Source: Harmonia axyridis (taxonomy: Eukaryota; Arthropoda; Insecta; Coleoptera; Coccinellidae). From it: 64,000 nucleotides of DNA. A model generated the notes under the pieces. The model was not told the DNA's origin. It was given only the letters and a program-made list of their open reading frames with translations, and made no database searches. This document shows, in pieces, positions 1 to 11,754 of the stretch. The DNA lies in NCBI RefSeq assembly GCF_914767665.1, contig NC_059504.1:21454501-21518500 (forward strand), given 5' to 3'. Position 1 is the stretch's first letter. Each line of letters starts with the position of its first letter. The position numbers and the translations under genes are program-made.

Positions 1-267
1 CATCCTTTGATAAATTCGACAAGGTGAGTTGAAATATACGATTTCATAAGAAATTGAAACGATGCCTTAGAGGAATAACAAAGGGTCCTTCAAAAAAAAT
101 TAGATAAATCAGGCAAAGCAGGGCGGCAAAATATAATTTCGCCGCCCTGCTTTGCCTGATTTATCTAATTTTTTTTGAAGGACCCTTTGTTATTCCTCTA
201 AGGCATCGTTTCAATTTCTTATGAAATCGTATATTTCAACTCACCTTGTCGAATTTATCAAAGGATG
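1..267. repeat. Near-perfect 267-bp palindrome (cut by window edge)
   Basis: Bases 1-133 and 135-267 are reverse complements of each other around position 134. The only visible disagreements are next to the centre, where GGCGGCAAAAT faces GGCGGCGAAAT, plus the A/A pair flanking the centre. The left arm starts at the window edge, so the true arms may be longer. There is essentially no loop. The content resembles no coding sequence. It could be a very young foldback element, an inverted duplication, or a chimeric read or assembly fold-back. The sequence alone cannot decide. Confidence 0.95.
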
Positions 268-639
268 TTTTGTCGATTACGTCAGAAACCGTCTTGCATT
301 GTTTGAAAGTACGAAGCTCTATGATTCTTCAGCAAAAAGACGACGTACTTCTTAAAGGTGCATTTTAGTACCTATTTGTATTTTCATAACTATAGTTATA
401 ATAATAATAATAATAATATGGTTTATTCTGTAAGATATGAATATGAATATTCTTTTAAAAGAAATTGCTCTTGGTAATTTTATTATTTTATACTGAAAAG
501 TGTGGTATTTTTACCAAGATGTTTTATTAACTGTTACTGATATCCTGATATCAGATAACAATAAAAAAAAGTTTTTTACAACAACGTTTACTAAAAACGT
601 TCGCGGAAAAGAGGTTTTAATGACAACTTTGAATACTGA
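268..639. other. AT-rich non-coding gap with AAT microsatellite
   Basis: No coding potential is seen. A short run of AAT/TAA triplets lies near 397-419. The rest is unremarkable AT-rich sequence. Confidence 0.6.
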
Positions 640-1110
640 GAGTTCCTAAAATGGAGTTACGAAAGAAAATGAGGAATTCCTTGGATAATTTTGCGAATAA
701 AAAGTCCCATAAATATGAGCCCGCAAACGCTTTGTTTTCGAGATACAGGGTGTTTCTTGTAGTGTCGTACTTTTTATTACGGGTAAGTGTATACCGATAA
801 CGAATGCAAAAATCTCAGATGGCAAATAAGGGGCATTGCCGACAAAGCGGGATGAAGGAAAATAATAAACCTCGGACATAGACGTACTCGTTGTGCAATA
901 GAAGTATTCATCTTGAAGGCGATAATAAACTCATAAGCCGTAAAAGGGCTTGGTTTTTTACTGCCGTGTCGATTTCAAAGGAAAGTAAAATGATTATTGC
1001 TTCATTTTATGGAAAAATTTTCGTTTTTGCGAGAATTTCGAAATTTTATATTTTGGAAATCTTGGGGAGGGGTAATTTCCCCCAGTACCCCCCATTTCTA
1101 CGCCCTTGTC
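640..1110 (+). repeat. Interspersed repeat family A, copy 1 (deleted)
   Basis: This stretch matches 62630-63860 on the same strand and 14692-15710 on the opposite strand. Shared landmarks are a terminal segment of the GTTCCTAAA..GGAG type, the phrase GCTTTGTTTTCGAGATACAG, a segment with GATGGCAAATAA, and an end in TTTCTACGCCCTTG. Compared with copy 3, the middle foldback portion is missing: a single arm is joined directly to the distal part. The short open frames here are non-coding shadows. The element type is unknown, and the repeat is probably non-autonomous. Confidence 0.75.
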
Positions 1111-1593
1111 TATTGTTAACTTGAATTGAATTATCATTATCTAAAACATAAACTATAAAAACTACTTCAAAAGATATCAAACCTAAACTGAATAATTGAA
1201 CTTATCGAAAGTTCAAAGATCTATTTCCTCTTCTTGGAGAGGAATCTCTATGGAATGGGACATGTTCGCTGTTACTATACCATCCGAACTGAAGTATTTC
1301 CAATACCTCCTTAATTGCGTACAGTTTTTAATGGAACAGGCCCGAGATAAAGGAACATAAGAAGTTACGTAGTGGCTTGAGTCCTCCGAGTCATACATCT
1401 GCTGTCACAATCTTGTCTAGACCCAATTATTGCTACTGACAATCCTTTTCCATTAGACATTCCCAGGACCGAGGACTAAATTTACAGATTTTTCGTCTGT
1501 ACCAAGTTTGGGTTTCTGATTCAGATATCGACAGTGGTTGGCACCACTGATAACAATCTAGGCGTCTCCGTACAGTAGTATTATTTGTCTATT
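1111..1593. other. Non-coding gap
   Basis: AT-rich sequence without a recognisable gene or repeat match elsewhere in the window. A 61-codon open frame on the minus strand at 1213-1398 has no recognisable domain. Confidence 0.5.
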
Positions 1594-2250
1594 ATACAGG
1601 GTCAGTCGTACTCGATCGGTCGATAACTCCTGAAAATTGTGGGATAGGAGAAGTTCATGATCTTCTTATAAACACCCTTACATTTTTCGTCCAATCCGCG
1701 AATAGGTTTATAATACTACGTATTTGCAGAATCAAAAATAATAAAGGTTTTTTTCGAAAGAAATCCTTCTGCAAAAATATCAAAAAAATTTTAGTCTTCA
1801 TCGTCACCATTTTTTCAAAAAGAATCCCATTAACTCATGAACCTTCGAGTTTATTCCCAAGGTATGTCGTCAAAAAAGCTATCTAATGATGCAATAATAT
1901 ACTGGGTGTTCCATTTGAAATAAGGAAGTAGTAGTCTGTTTCCGGTATAACCGGGAGTTGTAGAGATCCGCAAATATTTTAGGGAGGAGGATCATTGTCT
2001 CAAACCCTACTATGCAAATTTTCAGCTCAAAATTACGATAAGCTTTCCATAAACGTCTAATAGGCCATCCCGATGACTCACCCTGTATTGCCAGCCCCTG
2101 TTCAAAACATGAAATGCGAAGCATTTTGAAAATAATTCATTTAGGCACAAATTGTCTAGACAAGAAGTGAAGACTACTACGAGGCTATAAGAGAGGCAAA
2201 AAATGCAGGGCACGCCATTTGAAAAAATGGACTTAATGAACATTTTTTTT
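1594..2250 (+). repeat. Interspersed repeat family B, copy 1
   Basis: It begins at a TATACAGGGT-type end and carries the segments CTATCTAATGATGCAATAAT and GAAATAAGGAAGTAGTAG. These are also present at 21900-22525, and a related minus-strand arrangement lies at 25551-26165. An internal CACCCTGTAT sits near 2090. The TACAGGGTG/CACCCTGTA ends are typical of Tc1/mariner-derived non-autonomous elements in insects. No transposase is visible here. Confidence 0.65.
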
Positions 2251-3842
2251 CAAATAGCAGTGACTTTCGAACCACCTGTAGAGTGATCTTGAACTTCAAA
2301 ATTGTACAATTACCTCGAACGGTTTTCAAGATATGATCTTCAGTTTAAACCATTAAAACCAGGAAATTTTTCGAAAAAAGTGGCCTACGCCAAAAGCACC
2401 ACAGATAAATTATGACAAGTGGGGTATTTCTGAATCAGAATTTCATGGAGATTATAAATATGATATGAATTATTGGCAAACCCATTCAAAAAACAAGGTG
2501 GTATCGCGTTTTACCACTTTCGGATCATTCTGTAGACTCAAAAATTATTTAAGCTTATGCGCTGAGTGCTGTCGATTCCATCAAAATTTGAATCATTCTT
2601 CTAGCACAAAATTTACCGGAATTATCTACCGATCGAACATTATTGACTGCCCTGTATATAAAATAATTTCTCAAATGTTCATACTGAATTTCAGGAGGAT
2701 CATGAGAATGTAAAAGTCCTAGACATTAGGTCAGGCGACCTAGTTGACCACCTGTTGGGACTTCAGAAAAATATCAAGTATTTTATAGTTTTGGAATGGT
2801 AATTTTAAGCTTAATCGGAATATGTAGAAATATACTAGGTGTCCTATTTGAAAAAAAAAAAATTTTCATATCAATATCTCATAAATATCAGTTTGCTGAA
2901 AATTCAATCAACGTCATTGAATTCTCAACATTTTCGACAAACACCTGGCAACTAGGTATGTAACGGTGATAGCTATTAAGTTGCAGTTTTCGTCAATGAG
3001 TTTCTCATGAATTTGGTCCACAGACACCGGTTTTCTTCTATCTAGTATAGAAATAGGACTTCTCAAAAGTTTCCAATTTGGCCCACCCAGTACACTCATT
3101 ATTATTATTATTAGAACTCTTTATTGCATAAAAGGTTGTACAATAGTTTGTTAAAAAAAAAAGTGCAAAAGGCGAGCATATCGCAAAGCGATATGACTCA
3201 TCGATTATGAACCACAATAATGAATTACTTATCCAAAACTCAATGAATATATTTTCGTAGAATCACCGCATTCCCTTGATAAAATACCTGCAGACAGTGC
3301 AGACTCTTCTAGTTCCAAACCTCAAATTATCACCTCGAAGCTACCACTTTCAGTCGATAGACGACATTGAAGAAAATTTCGAGAATTTTTTTAATCTTAA
3401 TACTCTCCGTCCATTCTATTGAACTTTCTAATCTCAATTTCGCAACTGTATCGATATTATCCCAATTCGAAAATCTTCTTCTAACCGCCACTTCCTCCTC
3501 TAACCTCAAAATCTACCACCCATACTGAGGGAGATACTGTCCCAGTGAAAAATAATTACCAGCATTTTGTTATATCGCCCGCAACTGAAATGATAAACAA
3601 CAGTGTAAGTTAATGCGTAGGCCAAGTTTTCGATTAGATATGAAAACTTTATCGCATGTAGAATGTATTCCTAGTGACACTAATTGTTACGATAACTTAT
3701 CGCTTATTTCCTCCGAACTGTACAATCGGGTTCAATGTGGATTGTTCTTGGCGCAAACTGAAGAAAATGACAACGGGAAAGCTGGAATTATTATTCAGAA
3801 ATACCCTAGGAAATACCTGCGACGGATCAGAAAAGGTGTATA
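2251..3842. other. Repeat-derived and unassigned non-coding sequence
   Basis: Contains a possible element with ACTAGGTGTCC / CCCACCCAGTACAC style ends at about 2835-3093, an ATT microsatellite at about 3098-3112, and a stretch starting GAACTCTTTATTGCATAAAAG that resembles the 3' end of a non-LTR element. Nothing coding is supported. The 76-codon frame at 3613-3843 has no known motif and runs into the left end of the mariner element. Confidence 0.4.
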
Positions 3843-5009
3843 AGGCCAATTGAAAAGTACCCGGTCTCATGCGCAGATAGCAGTGCTAGTATTAAATCCA
3901 TATGATTTTTAGTTAGTATCAACCTTCAAACGATACGTGTCAAAATTTGAAAGCAGTCCGACCATTAGTTTGTGAGATATTACGCTGTGAGTGTAGCTAC
4001 TTTTGTTATTTGAAAAAAGATGGAAATAAAAGAATTTCTTATGCTGATACACTATTGCTTTTTGAAGATAAAAAATACAGTTGAAGCAAAATCTTGTCTT
4101 GATGAAGAGTTTCCGGAGACTGCACCAGGAAAATCAACCATCATTGATTGGTATGCTAAGTTTAAACGTGGTGAAATGAGAATCAAAGCCGCCGAACGCA
4201 GTGGGCGCACAAAAGCGGCTGACACCAACGAAAAAATCAAAAAAGTTCACAAAATGATTTTGAATGAGCGTAAGGTGAAGTTGATCGAGATAGCAGACAT
4301 TGTGAAGATATCATCTGAAGGTGTACATCATATCATTCACGAATACATGAGAAAGCTGTGTGCAAAATGCTTGCCGCAAGAGCTTACAATCAAGAGCAAC
4401 AACGTGTTAATGATTTTGAGCAGTGTTTGAAGCTGTTTGAGTGCAATAAACCTGAAGTTTTGCGTCGATATGTGACAATTCATGAAAAATGACTCCATAA
4501 TTTCACTCCGGAGTCCAGTCGACAGTAAGCTGAGTGGACTGCATACGATGAACCGAATCCAAAGCGAGTAAAAACACAACAGTCAGCTGGCAACAGCGAT
4601 TATTATATAGCGTTTAATCGTTAAAACGATTGAATCGTTGAAAAACGGCCCCATTTGAAGTAATGCGTCGTGTCACAAATCAATGAAAACAATTGCATGA
4701 ATTGGGCTTCGAATTGCTTCCGCATCCACCGTATTCGCCAGATCTGGCCCCCAGCGACATTTTCCTGTTCTCAGACCTCAAAAGAAGGCTCGCTGGAAAG
4801 GAATTTAGCGCCAATGAAGAAGTAATCGCCGAAACTAAGACCTATTTCGAAGCGAAAGGCAAATCGTACTACAAAAATGGTATCGAAAAGTTGGAAGATC
4901 GCTGTAATCGATGTATCGCCCTCGAAGGCAACTATGTTGAATAATAAAATCGAATTTTACCAAAGAAATGTGTGTTACTATGGAAGACCGGAGACTTTTC
5001 AATTGGCCT
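3843..5009 (+). mobile_element. mariner element with both TIRs, defective transposase
   Basis: The left end AGGCCAATTGAAAAGT at 3843 and its reverse complement ending at 5009 are terminal inverted repeats about 25 bp long. A TA precedes the left end; the right TA has mutated. Inside, a frame from 4020 encodes the N-terminal helix-turn-helix part of a mariner transposase (with GKSTIIDWYAKFKRGE and a second HTH region with IADIVKISSEGVHHIIHEY). It is followed, out of frame, by remnants of the HFTPES..EWTA region near 4500-4580. A second frame at 4693-4944 encodes the C-terminal catalytic part with YSPDLAPSDIFLFSDLKRRL. The protein is interrupted by frameshifts, and roughly 100-150 bp around the second catalytic Asp are deleted, so it cannot make active enzyme. 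Related copies sit at 8290, 10143 and 39759. Confidence 0.93.
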
Positions 5010-5129
5010 TTCTACTCTCCTGCAGAAAATTACGGAATGTGTACAACTCGCCAGCTATAGAAGTGTCTATTTAAGCACTGTGCAGCCTAAAACCTTGACA
5101 TTTTGAACAAAACTAAATAAAATTACTAG

Positions 5130-5345
5130 AAACAATACGAAACAAAACCCTAAGAGAAGACATAAGAAACGAAGAAATCAGAATAAAATCCGAAAACCCA
5201 CAACTATATTAAAACATTGGCAAAAAGAGCATTCGACAAAGTCGAATCACATGAAAACAAAGGCTTGACAAAAGCATTGGAATATGACAGCAAATAAGGC
5301 AGAAAATTAAAACGCCTGAAAACCATGCTCTAAAAGTAATATAAG
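5130..5345 (+). pseudogene. Possible non-LTR retrotransposon ORF2 tail remnant
   Basis: Two adjacent frames translate to TLREDIRNEEIRIKSENPQL and, shifted, to RAFDKVESHENKGLTKALEY. The phrasing resembles the C-terminal tail found after the reverse transcriptase in insect LINEs. It has a stop and a frameshift. No reverse transcriptase core is near, so this is a tentative call based on protein style only. Confidence 0.3.
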
Positions 5346-7539
5346 CAAGCGTCATCTTCGCAAACTGAAAAATGTAAATCATCCCGGAATATCAAAGTCG
5401 AAGCTAGCAGAAAAAGAACATAAAGTTCTAAAACTACAAATACACAATGAAACAGGAAACTGGAATAGGAAACCTGTGCGATTTACTTTACCGTAAACAG
5501 AGAGCACGATCAACAACCAATACGGTATCTGTAAAAAAGTATATCGCACGGCGAATAACCAATAAGATAAAATCTTTTGAAGTTACGTAATCATGTCATA
5601 ACATTCCACCAGTTTTTGGATTTGCCTAAGTTTTTATGCAAATGATTGCGTTCGTAGAAAAAGTATAGTACACAACTCGACTTGTAGGACAATTACGCAC
5701 TTCTAGAAGTGCGAAAGTTGCATATTGCCAATATTTACTTATCTTAGTCTTTAAACATTGTTAAGACATGAGTAGAGACCTTTCAGGATTACCATTCATT
5801 CTCTGAGTGAAACGTATAAATTACTCTCAAACCTCGAACATCCACTAAAAAAGTCAAATAAAAGCGGTTGTGTCAGACATCTAATGGGTAAGGTTACGGT
5901 TGAGGTAGAGCAACCTTCTTCGAATATCTATACGATTTCCAAGAATTCCTAAGTAGACCTTTTTTTATTGACGGTAGTCCCAGGTCTGCGCTTCATAGGT
6001 CGTTGGTTCGAAGTTGGATAAAAAGTTCAAAATTGGTCGTGAAGTTCACAGAAAACGTCGAAATTGTTAAAAGGCCCAAAATTTTGTTATAGATATTTTG
6101 CTTTTGCAGAAAGAGCGGAAGAAGGAGAGTTTTCTTGAAACGTAATAATCGAAACACAGTGACCAAATAGTTAATTTGAGAAGCAACTATAATAAGAGGG
6201 GTATGACTTGGAAACCCACAACAATCTTTCATGGGGGCCATAATTATTGTTCTAATGTGAAAACAAATTCAGTGAGTTGAAAGAAGACGGATATTGAATT
6301 GGGAATATTTATAGTTTGAACAACCCATACACCGAAAGGTATCAAATGGGATACAGATTATATATATATATAGTTTGAACAATACCTACTAGTTTATTTT
6401 CAATCCCAAATTCAAGATGAATCCAGTAGTATAGTTGACTATAACATGAAGAATGTAATTCTGTAACAAAATGATCAATGACAGAAGTTCAGGTAATAAT
6501 TACAGTTTTTGTTGCTTAAAAAAATTTTAATTACAGTACATACATTAAATGGATATTTCGGAAATTACTACAGTTTAGGTGTAAGTACACATTATAAAAC
6601 CAATTTAATCGCAAGTGGAGTCCAACTTATCCATCATCAGTTGAACACATAGTCATAACATTCTTTTGATTCATATGCACATTTTCATTCTGATGGCTCC
6701 AGAAATATTGAACAAATCAATAATCCATATTATATAATCACACAAATGTTTTTTCATTCAATAGAGGAATTTCTTTCAAAAACACAGTAGGTACCTTGTT
6801 TTGTATCCAGACAAATTTTTTCGGAAAGTATAGTACTCAATTATCTTGAATTTCTTGAAATTATGTATGGAAATTCAATGTGTTGTTGAGTTTCTTCAAG
6901 TTTTTGACGATATTTATTTAGTGAACAACCTCCTGAATAACATAACCTTAAAACTCAACAGTGTAATAAATATCTCTGACCACAGGTTGCAATTCTGATT
7001 TTTTTTATGGTTGGAAAAACTGGAGTGTGCTCATTATGAAAACTCAAAATGGATATATCTTTTCATCTAGGCTGAATCGGGAAAAATTGGAAAGGAAAAA
7101 AGTGTCCTTGTGAATCTACACGTCAAAGACTTAGCCTATATATGTAGATAATATTTTCCCAGCAGAAATGGATTTTTAGTTCCAAAGAATTGATGTTTGA
7201 TTTGGAGTTATACATATAATATTGGATGTTTCCGTAATGTCCTTGTTTGAAGTTTTTATTTGCTGCTACAACTGACTTGTGTAAACATTGCATTATGTAA
7301 AGCACCTATGAAGAATCTATCAGGAAATTTATAAATTACATTACGTTCAAAATTTTTAAGAAGACTCAGTTTTGTTCATTTTACCTCCATTTTTAAACCT
7401 TGCAAAAAACACTTTTATTTATCAAACTTATTGTATAAAAGAACCGGAAATATCAACTTTTTTTCAAATAGAAACATGAATTAAATCACTATAAATCATA
7501 ACAAAATTTAAAAAAATTAGTTTCATTGATAAACCTCCA
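5346..7539. other. Long AT-rich non-coding stretch
   Basis: No coding exon, RNA gene or clear terminal repeats are seen over 2.2 kb. A short TA run lies at 6359-6370. The 60-82 codon frames on the minus strand have no recognisable domain. Confidence 0.5.
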
Positions 7540-8008
7540 GGCTTTGTTTGATTTCATAATTTTCCATCCAGTATATAAGACACATGAGGCATCTTTCAGA
7601 TTTGTAGCCTAACCTATTGCGGGTTTTAACAGGAAATTAAGATGCTGACGTTGATAAAAAATCCTTGGCCACTTTGGCCAAGTTTGGAAAGATATTTCTG
7701 AAATTACCAAAATCTGCCAATACCTAGATTTCATAAAAATGTGAGAAAACTATAAATTAAGTCACACTGGCGAATGCTTCAGTCTCTCGGCGCTCGAGGA
7801 ATCCCCTTATTTAGTCTAAGTGCCCACGAGATTGCAGAAATGTATGTCGTTCGACGCGTACATATCAAGCTCGAGTAATATCAAGTAGCCTGATATAAAG
7901 TCTAGCCATAAATATCTAAAGTCAAGCTCAAGTATGCATTTTTTCACGATCTTGATTTTCAAGTCAAGTAGTTGGTTAAAATATCAAGCTACTTGGCTTG
8001 ATGAATCC
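7540..8008 (-). mobile_element. hAT transposon remnant (transposase C-terminus)
   Basis: The sequence is highly similar to 36839-37330. There the minus strand encodes the hAT C-terminal dimerisation domain with ASSAPVERQFSRAAK. In this copy the frame is disrupted, but the surrounding DNA (GAAACCTCCAGGCTTTGTTT-like start, ATTTTCCATCCAG, GCCAAGTTTGGAAAGATATT) is conserved. The right end carries repeated CAAGCTACTTGGCTTGA subterminal motifs, also seen at 33675, 36755 and 52840. The copy is inactive. Confidence 0.75.
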
Positions 8009-8151
8009 CTAGTGTCAACCTAACCTAACCGTTTAAGAAAGTAGGAAAAGGAAGCATTGTGTCACACTACTTGAGTTTTTATACTTCCACGATTTCCATC
8101 CAACCTCTATGAAATTCTCAAGGAGTACCACGACTTGCCTTCAGATTATCC

Positions 8152-8288
8152 CTTATCAGTCAGTTCCGACGAAGCCATATGCCACTGAGAGGTGTAAGAG
8201 TATCATCCCATCAGAACGCGTAGGCGGCGTATCTTCAAAACGGTCTCTGATTTTTCTGGATCGTAGATCATACGCATCTGTCTTTTAT
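8152..8288. repeat. Direct repeat, left copy, flanking a mariner fragment
   Basis: About 137 bp nearly identical to 8738-8884 in the same orientation. Shared phrases include CGACGAAGCCATATGCCACT and GCGTATCTTCAAAACGGTCT. Between the two copies lies a 5'-truncated mariner. The repeat belongs to a longer minus-strand coding-like sequence that continues only from the right copy. Confidence 0.9.
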
Positions 8289-8289
8289 A

Positions 8290-8731
8290 ATGGTCGTTAT
8301 TGGATCGTTTAAAGAGTGAAATCGTTGAAAAACGGCCACATTTGAAGAAAGAAAAATGCTGTTTCATCAAGACAATGCGCCGTGTCACAAATAAATTAAA
8401 ACAATGGCAAAATTGCATGAATTGGGCTTCGAATTACTTCTGCATATCCCCGTATTCGCCAGATCTGGCCCCCCAGCGACATTTTCCTTTTCTCAGACCA
8501 CAAAAGAATGCTCGCTGGAAAGAAATTTAGCGCCAATGAAGAAATAATCGCCGAAACTGAGGTCTATTTTGAAGCGAAAGACAAATCGTACAACAAAAAA
8601 GGTATCGAAAAGTTGTAAAATTGCTTTAATCGCAGTATCACCCTAGAAGGCAACTATGTTGAATAATAAAATCGAATTTTGCGAAAGAAATGTGTTTTAC
8701 TATGGTAGACCGAGGACTTTTCAATTGGCCT
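8290..8731 (+). mobile_element. mariner fragment (3' part only)
   Basis: It starts within the transposase, where the KSEIVEKRPHLKKEKCCF region and AAGACAATGCGCCGTGTCAC mark the second catalytic Asp block. It continues through LHELGFELL-like and SPDLAP-like sequence, with a one-base insertion that shifts the frame. It ends in the terminal repeat TTTTCAATTGGCCT at 8731. The 5' half and left terminal repeat are absent. Same family as 3843-5009. Confidence 0.88.
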
Positions 8732-8737
8732 GTTACC

Positions 8738-8884
8738 TTATCAGTCTATCCGAATACGACGAAGCCATATGCCACTGATAGGTGTAAGAGTATCATCCCA
8801 TCATCAGAACCCGTAGGCGGCGTATCTTCAAAACGGTCTCTGATTTCTCTGGATCGTAGATCATACGCGTCTGTGTCTTTTTTC
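8738..8884. repeat. Direct repeat, right copy, flanking a mariner fragment
   Basis: Same-orientation partner of 8152-8288. It differs by several substitutions and small indels, including an extra CAT near 8800. It forms the C-terminal part of the coding-like minus-strand sequence at 8750-9069. Confidence 0.9.
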
Positions 8885-9069
8885 GTCGCCTTCAGGCGTT
8901 TGCGTGCCTTCGGTACAAATGGAAACGAACCCGTTTCGTATTCTCCTACAAATGTGCCATTAGATCACGTGTATGCGGAACATGACGTTGCGGGTTTGAC
9001 GTCATGCGGTGAAGAATGGCCATCATCAATTATACGCCCAAGTCGTCTTCCTGCCACCGTGTATGGCAT
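8750..9069 (-). pseudogene. Unrecognised coding-like fragment with one in-frame stop
   Basis: Read on the minus strand from an ATG at 9069, the frame gives a protein-like sequence starting MPYTVAGRRLGRIIDDGH. A TGA lies at 8967-8965. The same frame then continues with GEYETGSFPFVPKARKRLK and DLRSREIRDRFEDTPPTGSD. Composition is charged and GC-richer than the surroundings, as expected of a former exon. No family is recognised. It may be a captured gene piece or processed pseudogene. The longer plus-strand frame over the same region (8690-9214) is judged a shadow. Confidence 0.35.
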
Positions 9070-9194
9070 TTTTCAGGATCTTGTTCGTGTTGTGTCGACA
9101 GGCGTGACGAGAATGATGAAAAATACGATGCGAAATAAGGTCTTATATACGGGGGTTGAAAAAATTACGTTCGGTTCATACAGGAGGTTAAAAA

Positions 9195-10140
9195 ATTGTT
9201 GTTTGTTTTACTAGGTAGCAAAGTAGTCGATTGACTGCCGCGGCCGATAGTTCTCAGCCCAACGTATCGAGGCTAAGAATTCAGCTAAGGCAGTCAATAA
9301 AATTTGTTGCCGAGTTGAATTTATAATTTGTTCTCCGATTTGTCATTATGATATTTGTAGGATATTGAATTTGCAAATTATTATGATTGCCACAATCATT
9401 TTATTTTTCCTGTATTGGTAAATTAACTTATGAAATTTCTGGCAGTTTTATTCCCATTGAGAATAATCCTTTGGCTGTCTAGGCAGAAATTGTGAATTGA
9501 GAATTGTTTGGCTGCCTTGTCTAGGCAGGAAAAGTAATACTTTGCTGATTGATATGTGCCTCCAAAATTAATATTTGCCTCCAATAAGAGAAGATAGTTA
9601 TTTGTTTCACTAAGCAGCAAAGTAGTAGATTCACTGCCGCGGCTAATAGTTAATAGCCGAGCGTAGCCATGCTTGGAATTCAGCCAAGGCAGTACTTTGC
9701 TGCCGAAATAAACATATAATTTTTTCTTCGATTGTTTATAATAAACGGATATTGTATTTGCAAATTATTACAATTCCCACAATCTTTTTATTTTTCATGT
9801 AGTGATAAATTAAAACGAAATTTCATAAAAATCGCAATTGTTGGAATGGTTGGTTGCTATATGGAAATGTATATGGCCATGATAATTATAGTTCGACCAC
9901 CTGTGAAATATCTGACAGTTTTTTGGAAAAAACTCTCGTGCCTAGGCAGCAGAGTGATTATTCTATAATCAAGCAAATACAATATCCTACATAATTTATA
10001 TCATTATTAACAATCGAAGAAAAAATTATAGGCACCTATGTTCAACTCGGCAACAAAGTAGATTGATTCGAGGATTGACTGCCTTGACTGAATTCCTAGC
10101 CGAGCGTAGTGATGCTGAACTATCAGCAGTCAATCTATTA
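9195..10140. repeat. Repeat family C: two direct copies and one inverted copy
   Basis: 9195-9480 and 9603-9860 share GCAAAGTAGT, CTGCCGCGG, AATTCAGC, AAGGCAGT, TTGCAAATTATTA and AATTTCATAA-like segments in the same order. 9960-10140 carries the same motifs in reverse order and orientation (CAACAAAGTAGATTGATTCG, GCCGAGCGTAGTGATGCT). GCCGAGCGTAGC... blocks can form small hairpins. No protein is encoded. The layout suggests a nested or tandem non-autonomous element. Confidence 0.7.
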
Positions 10141-10142
10141 AC

Positions 10143-10330
10143 AGGCCAATTGAAAAGTCCCCGGTCGTGCCAAAGTAAACACATTTTTTGATGGTCTGGC
10201 CCTTTTGGGGGTAATCAATGAATATTATACCTTGCGCATCCCAGAATACTGATGCCATAACCTTGTCAGCTGACTGTTGTGTTTTTCCTCGCTTTGGATT
10301 CGATTCATCGTGTAATTGTTGGTTTTGACT
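10143..10330 (-). mobile_element. mariner fragment, internally deleted
   Basis: The terminal repeat AGGCCAATTGAAAAGTCCCC starts at 10143. After a large internal deletion the minus strand encodes ASVFWDAQGIIFIDYPQKG, the region before the second catalytic Asp of this mariner family. Only about 190 bp remain. Confidence 0.88.
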
Positions 10331-10359
10331 CAATAAGAAACAACCCTGGTGTTTTCGAA

Positions 10360-10610
10360 AAAGTTCGGCAGTCTATGAGGAGAAGATTGGATGGTTGCAT
10401 CTGAGCTGGAGGTAGCCATTTTCAACAATTATTGTGGGTAAAAATGTTACATGTAATTTCAAGAAATAAATTGTTATTTGTTGAAAATTTATTTCGTTTT
10501 ATAAAGCACTTTTTCAAAAATAATCAAAGCATGAAATATCCTTAAAATAGTCCAAAGAATAACTTTTCGAATTTTTGCCTCGTGTTTTTAAAAACCCTGC
10601 ATAATTCATA
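10360..10610 (+). mobile_element. Fragment of the long-TIR Tc/mariner-like element (3' end)
   Basis: The plus strand reads RQSMRRRLDGCI, a stop, then AGGSHFQQLL, matching the transposase C-terminus inside the element at 47670-48306. It then runs into sequence similar to that element's terminal repeat (AGTCCAAAGAATAAC, TTTTTGCCTCGTG, AACCCTGCAT). Only this 3' end is left. Confidence 0.7.
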
Positions 10611-11754
10611 ATATATCATCCGGATTTTGGTAAATTTTGTGTTGATGGATAAATGTGCATTTCTGAAAATTTTTATTTAAAAATGAGTATTGTGGTTTGC
10701 AGTATTTATATAAAGAACTAAATTTATTGGCCGCACCTTGTATTTATTTATAGAATTTTTTTCACTACAATTACACCGACATGTTTGTTAATATTGATGA
10801 TCATTCTCACAAAACTTGGAATGTTTCGTTTCATTATGAATTAAACACAGCTTTTTTTTACTCCAATTACAGAGGCTCAAGTTGTAAATCGATCGATCTG
10901 AATCTCATGATGGGAAATTTCGATTCAATTCAAATTCCTTATCCGATCAGTGACAGACGTGACAGATTTTGATCTGGAATCCAGATTGCGCGATAAGAAT
11001 TCTATTGTAATCCCATGGTATTGTCAACGCGCCTCATTTTTTGTGTTCCAATTATTGTGTGCCGTCATATCAAGCCAACTGCAATTAGCTTGAAAAAATT
11101 TCGGGAAAGGTCAGTTGACTCTAAAAAAAATTTGCGGAGTTTGCGACCAATAATTGTACAATAATTATGCATTTGAGGTTTGGATGTTTCCAAAGTGTTC
11201 GCAGTAAATAATTTAAACATCTACTTCATTAATCATTAACATCCATAACTTGATATTTTACCAAATTTATCTAGTCACTATTTTTCATATTTTGATTTTT
11301 GCAATAAAATGAATATGATAACATTTCTGAATAGGGAAAGATCTTGTGTGTAATTAAGCTTTTTTCGATGCTAATTTTAATTTTCTTTATCATTCCGTCA
11401 CTGGGAAGGTTCGCTGATAGTATGTCATTTGTCAGGGAGGACCAGACTCTTATTTCTAATTCCCTCATTGTCGGTCCCTTCCCTGTATAGTCTTAGAATG
11501 GCCTCATAGGCCACTCTCTCTTTATCACTAGATGAAGGGGTGTGAGATCTGCAATAATCTCCAATGTCCTAGTTGGGCACGTTCTCATAGCTCCAGTGAT
11601 AAGAACATTACAAACACAGGCTAACCTTTGAATTGTATCAAGGGCTTTTCTCATGCTGTACTGATTCGGAGGGGGTTGCAGGTAGGGTTCGCAAATTTAC
11701 GAAGAACAATGACAATTTAAAATTTAAATTTGACATGTGTCGGGATGTTCCATA
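10611..11754. other. AT-rich non-coding gap
   Basis: No coding exon or matching repeat is seen. Frames of 63-65 codons at 10781-10972 (plus) and 11271-11468 (minus) show no recognisable domain. Confidence 0.5.

Noticed and set aside
8690..9214. 174-codon plus-strand frame
   Set aside because: It starts inside the mariner end and reads the complement of a better coding-like minus frame; no domain seen.
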